From the NCBI GenBank assembly GCA_025765595.1, contig JAIVFH010000031.1:62001-126000 (forward strand): 64,000 nucleotides of DNA, given 5' to 3'. Positions within the stretch are counted from its first letter, which is position 1, and each line of letters starts with the position of its first letter. Of the stretch, positions 53,131-62,037 are shown piece by piece. The notes below the pieces were generated by a model. The model was given only the letters and a program-made list of their open reading frames with translations. It did not search any database and had not been told where the DNA came from. This stretch comes from Obelidium mucronatum. Its lineage: Eukaryota; Chytridiomycota; Chytridiomycetes; Chytridiales; Chytriomycetaceae. The position numbers were made by a program, and so were the translations under genes.

Positions 53131-54913
53131 ATGGTTGGTGGTATGGGTTGGAAAGAAGCCGTTCGCGCTGTTCTGCAGCAAAAGCGCGAGAGTGACTACG
53201 AAGAAGCGCACAGGTATGTCGGTTGCAAAAGATTTGTTGATCCATCTTTTAAGGATCATCCCTGGGTAGGCATTTGCGTTCTGCCAAGGGTCACATTGAA
53301 GCGCCAGTCCAGCCATCCAATGCCATGGGCACTCCAGGGTAGGAAATCTTATATCGGTATGCATTCATTCTTAAATGTTGATCAGGTTCGAGCATCCTCC
53401 AACTACCGGTGTGATCTATGTGATGGATCGTGCCACTACGAAAGGCTGGAAATACGGAGACAAGAGCTGGGGTAACTTTGGTCAAGGTGCCCCTGAAGTA
53501 GGCCAAATTCCAAATGCTCCTGAAAGACCGTTAACGATTGAAATGAAGGAGGAGCAATTTGAGGTGTGTGCATTCGTTTTTTGTGGCTGACCCTTAATTT
53601 GACACACGCACCAGTATGCCCCTGTTGCAGGACTTAAGGGTCTTCGCGAAGCCGTTGCGAACTTATACAATGCTCGGTACAGAGAAGGCAAAGATTCCAA
53701 GTATACCTGGGAAAACGTGTGCATTGTTCCAGGTGGTCGTGCCGGACTTACCCGAATGGCTGCTTCCATTGGAGATGCCAACGTTGGATTCTTTTTGCCA
53801 GAATATAGTTGAGTGATGTGCTATATGTACCATCATTGGTGACTTTGCGCTAATACTATCGTATCCAGCCGCATATGAAGCCCTCTTGACTATTTTCAAG
53901 AAGTTTGTGCCGATTCCAACGCCTCTGGACAAAGATTCCAACTACCACATTACGCCACCCCGTTTGTACCGTGAAATCCACGATCGAGGTTGGTAGCAGT
54001 ATGGACTGTCATTTTACAGTAGTTAATGTTATTGACAAGGACTCGGTGTTGTGGTTGTATCCAACCCATCAAACCCTACTGGACAAATTATCGAAGGTGA
54101 AGAACTGAAGGAATGGGTTGACATCGCGCGCACCACAAAGACAACTTTGGTTCTCGATGAATTCTACTCCAGCTACATCTACACCCACCCAGAAAATCCC
54201 GGAAAGTCTGTTTCGTCTGCTGAATATGTGGATGATGTCAACGTTGACCCGATCTTAATTTTGGATGGTATGACCAAGGTTAGTCAACATTCTTATGTAC
54301 AAGCCTCGATCGACGAGTGTTGACGTCCCTTGGTAGAACTTCAGAATGCCAGGATGGAGAGTGTGTTGGATAGTTGGTCCTAAGGATTACATTTCTTCAA
54401 TGGCATCCAGTGGAAGCTTCTTGGAAGGTGGTGCCAATCACCCACTCCAGGCGGCAGCTATTCCATTGCTTGAACCAAAACGTGCTCATGCCGACGCTGT
54501 TGCATTACAAGCCCATTTCTTAATGAAGAGAAACTACGTGTTGGACAGGTTGGCAAAATTCAATATGCCAGTCCTTTGTCCACCAAAGGCCACTTTCTAC
54601 ATTTGGTTGGACTTGTCGCATCTTCCAGAGGTAAAAACCAAAAAGTTTATTTTTCAAAAAAGGTCACTGAAAGATTTTGTTTTGATTTTAGCCATACTGT
54701 AATGGTTTGACCTTTTTTGAAGGGTGTTTGGATGAAAAAATGATTTGTGTTCCCGGAATCTTTTTCGACATCAATCCTGGAAAGAGACGTGATTTGGCTC
54801 AATCTCCATACCAAGGTTTTGTTCGTTTGTCTTTTGGTCCTCCAATGGATGAACTTGAAGCGGGATTGGATGGCTTGGAGAGACTCTTGCGAAAGATTGG
54901 CTACCTTGTTTGA
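53131..54913 (+). CDS. Class I/II PLP aminotransferase, copy 1 of a tandem pair
   Basis: Fold-type I aminotransferase of about 430 aa with about eight exons. ATG 53131 opens VGGMGWKEAVRAVLQQKRES. Exon joins near 53215-53385 are uncertain. The core reads FEHPPTTGVIYVMDRATTKG, NFGQGAPEVGQIPNAPERPL, YAPVAGLKGLREAVANLYNA, ENVCIVPGGRAGLTRMAAS, VVVSNPSNPTGQIIEGEEL (NPTGQ motif), LDEFYSSYIY, then ILDGMTK with the Schiff-base Lys, followed after an intron by RMPGWRVCWIVGP. The C-terminal part holds KATFYIWLDLSHLPE and GFVRLSFGPPMDELEAGLDG (substrate Arg in FVRLSFG). The substrate is not evident. It is closely related to the next gene; intron positions correspond. Confidence 0.88.
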
Positions 54914-55061
54914 AAGCTCTGGCTATTTTATCCACGGCTTTGATGGTGCTTAATAGTATAGTAACAAGATTAGTAAAAAAAAAGTTTGCAGTTGTAAGGT
55001 GCTTGGTTTTGGAGAAGCCACACAAAAAGTGATTTACCCACCGGGAAACAAAGGAAAGAAA

Positions 55062-56948
55062 ATGCTCCGAAACTTCATCAATCGGTTCAGTCGACTTGAC
55101 ACCACCAAACGCGAAGATCGCTCCGCTAAAGCTCTTGATGAACGTAAGGAGTCTGACTACGCCGCTCACTCGTAAGACACCCTTTTTTTTGGAAGGCAAT
55201 GCACCGGTAACCTCTTCCTCAATTCAAACAGGCACTTACGAACGGCCAGAGGTCACAAATCCATTGATCGCACAAGCTTGTTCATTAAACCTGTTGATTT
55301 GCTGGAGCATTCGCAAGATGCTTCCGATATTGGAACACCTGGGTGTGTCTCAACTCGGGTCTTGCGTTAGGCATTCAATTAACCACACAACCAATAATAA
55401 GTTTCGATCATCCTCCAACTACCGGTGTGATCTACGTGATGGATCGTGCCACTGCCAAGGGCTGGAAGTATGGAGACAAGAGCTGGGGTAACTTTGGCCA
55501 GGGTGCTCCTGAAGTAGGACACATTCCAGATGCTCCTGAGAGACCGCTGAAGATTACAATGTTGGCAGATGAATTCGAGGTTAGTGTGGCCGTTTTCTTG
55601 TCGTTAACGTGAGCGTGCCCTTAATTGTATTATTTCCACAGTATGCCCCAGTTGCAGGACTTAAGGGCCTTCGCGAAGCAGTTGCGAACTTGTATAATGT
55701 TCGATACAGAGAAGGCAAGGATTCCAAGTATACCTGGGAAAACGTGTGCATTGTTCCCGGTGGTCGTGCCGGACTTACCCGAATGGCTGCCTCCATTGGA
55801 GATGCCAACGTTGGATTCTTTTTGCCAGAATACAGTTGAGTAATATTGTATGAACCATGGTAGCTTTGTACTGATGCTATCATATTTTAGCTGCATATGA
55901 AGCCCTGTTGACCATTTTCAAGAAGTTTGTGCCCATTCCAACGCCTTTGGACAAGGATACCAACTACCACATTACGCCACGTCGTTTGTACCGTGAAATT
56001 CACGATCGAGGTTAGTTAGAGTGGGTAGGCGGTTCTTGATTGACTGCCTTACTAATGAATGATACTGCCAAGGTCTCGGTGTCGTGGTTGTATCCAACCC
56101 TTCCAACCCTACTGGGCAAATTGTCGAAGGAGAAGAATTGAACGAATGGGTTGATATTGCACGCACCACAAAGACAACTTTGGTTTTGGATGAGTTCTAC
56201 TCCAGCTACATCTACACCCACCCAGACACTCCCGGAAAGTCCGTATCCTCTGCTGAATATGTGGATGATGTCAATGTCGATCCCATCTTAATTTTGGATG
56301 GTATGACCAAGGTTAGTCAATATTCACAGGTTAACAAGCCTCGATCGACCAGTATTGACATCCTTTGGTAGAACTTTAGAATGCCAGGATGGAGAGTGTG
56401 TTGGATAGTTGGTCCTAAGGAATACATTTCTTCAATGGCATCCAGTGGAAGCTTCTTGGAAGGAGGTGCCAATCACCCACTCCAACAAGCCGCGATTCCT
56501 TTGCTTGACCCTGTTCGAGTGCAAGCAGATGCAACGGCACTGCAGAAGCATTTCTTGGCAAAGAGAGCATACGTGTTGGAGAGGCTGGAAAAACTTAATA
56601 TGCCTGACGATCCCACCAATGGCGACTTTCTATATCTGGTTGGATTTGTCGCATCTCCCAGAGGTACACAAAAAAAACTGATTGTATAATGATTAAGTTT
56701 TTTGAACTTTTTTTTTCGTTCTCTAGCCTTACTGCAATGGTCTCACGTTCTTTGAGGCTTGTTTGGATGAAAAAATGATTTGTGTGCCAGGTCTCTTTTT
56801 TGATATCAATCCCGGAAAGAGACGTGATTTGGCAAAGTCCCCATACCAAGGCTTTGTTCGTTTGTCTTTTGGTCCACCTTTGGACGAATTGAAAACTGGT
56901 TTGGATGGTTTGGAAAGACTTTTGAAGAAGATTGGATACCTTCCATAA
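55062..56948 (+). CDS. Class I/II PLP aminotransferase, copy 2 of a tandem pair
   Basis: Paralogue of the upstream gene, in the same orientation with 148 nt between stop and ATG. The core is nearly identical over long stretches (FDHPPTTGVIYVMDRATAKG, YAPVAGLKGLREAVANLYNV, NPSNPTGQIVEGEEL, ILDGMTK then RMPGWRVCWIVGP). The N-terminus differs: MLRNFINRFSRLDTTKRED and RTARGHKSIDRTSLFIKPVD replace the short start of copy 1 and are Arg-rich and acid-poor near the start, which could direct it to mitochondria. Near 56605-56680 the frame used by copy 1 (KATFYIWLDL) reads here as NGDFLYLVGFVAS; restoring the copy 1 reading needs a 1-nt shift at about 56625, so either an indel or an annotation problem exists there. 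Otherwise motifs are intact and the C-terminus is conserved. Confidence 0.82.
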
Positions 56949-57090
56949 AAAAGAAAATAAAAGGTGAAATATATATAGAAGATGGTATACATATTTATTT
57001 TCAAAGAGCGTTTGTTTTTCTACTATAGCGATTTTGTACATGAGGGGTGAAGCAACAACAAAAAAAATGACAGATGGAATAAATGAGGAA

Positions 57091-59981
57091 TCAATGGCTG
57101 CTGTGTTTGTGGACATTGAAAGTATGCGCCACAAACGCACCAAGTTGGAAGGCAAGAACAAAAATGATGAAAAAGAAGAGGTACGTGCGTTTTTTGCGTA
57201 GAGCCTTCATGGCAAAGTTTCCGAGTCCAGAAGAAGATTCAGAATGCTGTTGTTGTTGTGGGGATTGTTCTTCAGAGTCTTCGCCTTCAACTTTTCGCGT
57301 TTCGCCCCAAGAAAAGTTGTCTTGACTCCAGAATCCATAAAGTGGGAAGACAAAGTACCAAAGCGGAAGGGCGCTGAGATACACCAGCAGATCCGAGATC
57401 ATGGCAAAGTCAAGGCGGACACACAAAATGACCAGACTTGCCAAAAGTGTGTTGACCAAAAGTTCAAAAAGAACATCAGTGATTCCAAGAAGCAATGATA
57501 ATAGAATTCCGCAGAATGTGATTGGCAGCAGTGTTGTACTGATGAGTTCCAAGAGAATATAGGTTTTTAATACAAGAACCCACAGCTCGTTTCGGTTTGT
57601 GGCTGTCAGAAGCTTCACAGAGTTGTGCATAGACGAATTAATCCATCGACGTCGTTGAGACAACAACATTGAAAATGTGTGGGGTACTGTAGTATAGCAG
57701 ATGGCTTGTGGCACAAACGTTATCCGCCTGTCTGGAAAACGCATTGTCATTAAAGCCGTGAGATACCGATCTTCACCCAAATGTAAGAGGTTCTTCATGT
57801 GGAGAGTGTCAGCTTCGTGTTCTTGGTAAGGAAGCAGCACGTCGTTGTCAATAAGGAGATGTTCATCGGCATAGTCTGCAGAACTTGGAATATCTTTAAC
57901 GCGATACATGGAAAAGCATCCAGGCAGACAAAGAACTCTTCCGAAAACAGATTCCTGAGCTTTTCCAAAGTGGTGAGAAATGTAGTAATCAAAGACTTGG
58001 GTACGAGAAATCCAAGACTCGTGAGCATTTTCAACTTTGGTTTCCCCGCACAGTCCCATAATTTTAGGATCGTTTGACATTGCTTGAACCATGTAAGATA
58101 AGGCATCTTCTTGAACGGCAGTATCAGCGTCGACCATGAGTAGCTGCGAATAACAGCTGGGATTGATGCCACCGTTAATACGTTGAATCTTGATGGCCAA
58201 ATCCACTTCCAACGAAGACATTTGTGGTGGAGTTCGAGAGTTCATGCTTGCCAAGAAGTTGAACAGAATAAGCTGAGAGTCACGCTTTCCACGATTGCCG
58301 GAACGCATTTGACCAGCCTCACTTGGCATTCCACGCTTGATGACACAAACCATTGGAACCTTTCCACCGAGGCTGTTTTCGTAGTATCCAGCATGAACAG
58401 ACGCCATGTTTTGTCTCTTTTCACCATCGGCAACGGCAATGTAGCTTTGGCTCTCTTCCTCAATGATTCCGTCCACGCCACTGAACAAGGAAAGCACCGC
58501 GTCTGGAGTTGACTCGGAATTTCCAGATCCAACAATCAATCCATCACAAACAACAAACAGAAGTTTTTTGCTGTTGTTGTAGTGTGTCAAAGACAATGAT
58601 TCGATCGTTTTCCGGATGGACGCACGGTCCTCACTGAAACAAGTGACAAGCATGACAACAAAAGGATCCATACAGCCTTCGCCGCCCCCCACAACAACAT
58701 CTTCATTGTTTTCCAAGTCCTTTTCTTTACGGATAGTAGAGTTGTGGGGTTGAGGCTTGGAGGCAACTACAGCAGCACCAGCGACAGCGTTGTTTCTCAT
58801 CTCAACACCTTGGACTTGTTTCCGCGACGTCCAGTAGTGGAAAATAATGGAGACAAAGAGTTTGAATGCCCCAATGGAAATCATAATCATTTCGGAAGTG
58901 TCACGAATCCATTCCGCCACCAAGTGGACCCAAGATGTGGTTTCCAAATAACCAACAACATAAGTTTCGAGCATGCTTTCTCCGCATGTCTTGAAGAGGT
59001 CAGTAGCAAGTGGTGCGGTTGCACTAATTATGGTTTGGCTTGGATCACGTTTGCCAATATGAGACGATTCCAGCACGGAGACAGGGATCTTGAAGACACG
59101 GTTTTTGTAAATGGTCAAGTTCTTGGCGGAGGCTGATTCCTTGGAAAAGTAGATTGGTCCGATAGGGTTCAAATCTTTCACCAAAGATTGAGGAAGACAG
59201 TTTGGAACAACCAAGGTCGTGTTGCTGTGCAAGCTTCTCAGAGTGCATACTGGATAGGAGTCGTCACTTCTTTTAGAGAACTGTGCAAGTGGAGTAAACG
59301 CCGTGAGGCAAGAAGAGGATGACGTGTCCGTTGGGCTTATTGGCTTGAAGAGTGCAGTCAAGTCACTTCCATGAAAGTCACTCGTTAAAGCAACGCCTGC
59401 CTTCTTGGAAAGGAATCTGGAGGTTTGCTTGAAGTCGTAGAGCTTCCCATAGATGGCCAAGTTTTTGTCAATGAGGTAAGGCAAATCAGGTGTCGTGTGA
59501 TGCGTAACGTCGAGTGAAGCGCAGTACAAGGACATTGAAAACGCTGTCACTACGATGCTAACGAAGAAGATAATGAGACAGCATGCAATCTGGTGCGTGG
59601 TAAGGAGATCAGCCAAAATTTCTTTGGAAATTGTAACCACACTGTACCTTTTCGCGCCATGCTTGAAGAATGGATGCATTGCGGAATTTGGGATTCAGAA
59701 CAGTCATTACATGTGATGAACACCATCTAAAATTGCATGGTTGGTAAGAGAGAAGAAGGAGGCGGTTAAGAAACGTACGAGGTCAAAGACAAAGAGAGCG
59801 TTGCCCACGCATCTGGGCGCATTAATGACTTGGTTTGAGAGAGGAGCGGTTTCGCTTGTTTGGTACGCGGTAAATCAATGAAACTCATATCAACTTGAAC
59901 ACGGGATTTCTTTGAAGTGTAAGAATCCTCGATTCCAGTAGCCTCTTCCAGCTCAGAGAGGTCGTAAAACGGAACAGGCAT
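57091..59981 (-). CDS. Chitin synthase, division 2 (class IV/V/D-like, no myosin motor)
   Basis: Plasma-membrane GT2 enzyme polymerising GlcNAc into cell-wall chitin. It is 926 aa in three exons (59981-59779, 59726-59648, 59589-57091; phases fit). Splicing yields the conserved ILQAWREK followed by IACCLIIFFVSIVVTAFSMS; the longer unspliced frame starting at 59679 is therefore not the real N-terminus. A degenerate cytochrome-b5-like segment (IYGKLYDFKQTSRF) and a second TM precede the catalytic part: MLVTCFSEDRASIRKTIESL, LLFVVCDG, YSQLLMVDADT, LGEDRYLTALMTMRF, LLSQRRRWINSSMHN (QRRRW). C-terminal TMs and DNFSWGETRKVEGE follow. The protein ends in an extra hydrophobic helix (LFFFIIFVLAFQLGAFVA) and a His/Ser tail. 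The exon 1 leader lacks a motor domain. Confidence 0.93.
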
Positions 59982-60276
59982 TTTGCTAGTTGAGGTGGGG
60001 AACCGAAGTTGAAGTTTCGAGTTTTGAGTGTTTTGATAAGAAACAAATAACAAATCTCAAAGTTAAAAGAATGGCTTCGGCTCGGCTTTACGGTTATTCA
60101 AAAGAGGGTTTCTGTTATCTGCGTTTTTATGAATCCCGCATGCGGAATTGGTTGCACGAATACAGATCTTCCTCAAAACTGATATCGGAATAACACTACC
60201 AATGTTACCTTCATATAATGATATCGATTGCAGAACTAAAATCGAGCGCAATGGGTTATCACAAAGTCCTGTCTGA
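59982..60276. promoter_or_regulatory. Divergent region between chitin synthase and the SGNH protein
   Basis: At least 295 nt (up to about 550 nt if the SGNH protein starts at 60529). Only short unsupported frames occur here. No TATA box or repeat is evident. Confidence 0.45.
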
Positions 60277-61920
60277 ATGCCGTCGTGCGTATTTAATCAT
60301 TGCAAGCCACAAATTGGTTCATCAAAAAACAGGGTTTATGATAACGCTGCACCAAAACATCAACAAATTGGAACAAAATCAATCAACAAACTCTTGAATG
60401 GTTCTACAGACATAATGCTGAATGTTGAGTATACAGCAATAACCATTTCTGCGATTCGGTTGAATTTTGACTGTCTTAACTTTTCTTATCTTGACAAGCC
60501 CGAAAACCCCTTGAGTATTCCTCATCGAATGCCTCATCAAAATGAGATAAGGATAAGAAAACAGGGTTATAGAAATCCGATGCGAAAAGGCGCTACCGGA
60601 AAAACACCTTCAATGTCCACAAGAGTACTCAATTACTTGTGTATTGTCATCACCTTTCTGATTGTATGCCTAATCTCTGTCGTTTTGCACGTTGAATTGG
60701 CAACTATGCCAGCCCGAAACTCTCAACATCAATCAGCCACAGCTGCGCCCTTATTAAAACCATACCTCATAACCGATGACACGATCGTCCTTTCACACAA
60801 AATGGTGCCAGAACCTCATCCTGTTGTAGTATCTTCATCGCACGTGTCATATGACATGTCAAACAGCCCCACTTCAACGGCACCCTCTTTAACACCCTCT
60901 TCCCGAACTGCATTGACGTCCTCTGTTCGGGGTTCTCCAACATCTACAGTAGTATCTTCAAGTAAAATACTCTCCAATAAGAGCGAGACACAGCATCAGC
61001 TGCCCTCACCTAAAATTCAAAATCTCATCAACATCTTCAACTACAACGAAACAAACAAATCGTTGCCGGACGCATCAGTAGTAGATGAGCGCCTTGAGTA
61101 CGCATTTTCATATCCAACGTATCACGATATTGACACTATGGTTGACAAGTTGGGTGCCTGGTCTGGTCAAGAAATCGTGTCATGTCTGGTAAAAAAATAC
61201 TCTGCGAGGCCTCATTTATCTTTTATCGGAGATTCGGTTTCAAGAACTGGATACAATTTGTTGATGAGACGACTCGGTGTCGCTGGTGAGAATGAAAACG
61301 CTGTGGAGAAGGGGGTTCAGTGGAATAATCAGATTCACCGCGTGTCTGTGCTTGACAAAGAAACTGGTAAAAATGCGACATTCAGCTTCACTTTTTTGTC
61401 AGAGTTTTGGCGATCAGAGGAAAGATTGGCCATTCATTCTCTGGATGCGGGCATCCTTGTAGGCAATAGTGGGTTGTGGGAAATGCGAGGCCGCGGAACT
61501 GACTTCAATAATCCGGAAATCTTGAAAGGATATATTGCGAATTTGGCTCGATTTGCAGTCAATGTCCGCAAACTTTTGCCTAGTGACACACGGTTGGTGT
61601 GGAGACAAACGACACCCGTATTCCACGACCATTTGGATGAAGAACGAAAACGGTACATGTCAAACTTCAAGATTCGGGCGTTCAACACTTTGGCCCAGCA
61701 AGTTTTGGCGCCGAAACCAGGTTGGAGTGGCTTTGATTTCATTGACCCACGCGACTCCTTTGCAGCCGCACGCGAATGGCTGAATGCTGTTCAAGACGAT
61801 GCGTATCACCCTATTGAGTATATAACTCAAATCTTCTTGGACCAGATCTTTGATCGGGTGTGTGGGGATGGTTCAATGGATTGGACCGACTTGGAATACT
61901 TGGCCTCATTAAAAGACTAA
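60277..61920 (+). CDS. Type II membrane SGNH/PC-esterase-like protein (Cas1/TBL type glycan O-acyl group enzyme)
   Basis: Single-exon frame of up to 547 aa. The best-supported start is ATG 60529 or 60580, just before a basic stretch and a signal anchor (LNYLCIVITFLIVCLISVVL); the frame upstream to 60277 is open but looks non-conserved. A Ser/Thr/Pro-rich stalk follows. The C-terminal domain has block I of the SGNH fold (HLSFIGDSVSRTGYNLLM), a mid block GILVGNSGLWEM, LVWRQTTPVFHDH, and a final catalytic-type DDAYHPIEY (D-x-x-H). This order matches the PC-esterase/Cas1/trichome-birefringence-like clan, whose members add or remove O-acetyl groups on glycans in the Golgi. The substrate is unknown. 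It is divergent from the chitin synthase gene. Confidence 0.75.
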   Translation: MPSCVFNHCKPQIGSSKNRVYDNAAPKHQQIGTKSINKLLNGSTDIMLNVEYTAITISAIRLNFDCLNFSYLDKPENPLSIPHRMPHQNEIRIRKQGYRNPMRKGATGKTPSMSTRVLNYLCIVITFLIVCLISVVLHVELATMPARNSQHQSATAAPLLKPYLITDDTIVLSHKMVPEPHPVVVSSSHVSYDMSNSPTSTAPSLTPSSRTALTSSVRGSPTSTVVSSSKILSNKSETQHQLPSPKIQNLINIFNYNETNKSLPDASVVDERLEYAFSYPTYHDIDTMVDKLGAWSGQEIVSCLVKKYSARPHLSFIGDSVSRTGYNLLMRRLGVAGENENAVEKGVQWNNQIHRVSVLDKETGKNATFSFTFLSEFWRSEERLAIHSLDAGILVGNSGLWEMRGRGTDFNNPEILKGYIANLARFAVNVRKLLPSDTRLVWRQTTPVFHDHLDEERKRYMSNFKIRAFNTLAQQVLAPKPGWSGFDFIDPRDSFAAAREWLNAVQDDAYHPIEYITQIFLDQIFDRVCGDGSMDWTDLEYLASLKD

Positions 61921-62037
61921 GCCTCATTTGAATCAGACAGTAGAAATCTGTAGAAATAAAACTTGAAGTATATACCGTTTGTGGAATGAGATCAAAGGGC
62001 CACAATTTTTTCTGCTTCGCTTGGCGAAAACGGAAGA

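Noticed and set aside
57091..59679. Chitin synthase start at the unspliced ATG 59679 (MHPFFKHGAK)
   Set aside because: The alternative frame gives the conserved AWREK motif and splices cleanly to IACCLII; the unspliced N-terminus is not conserved.
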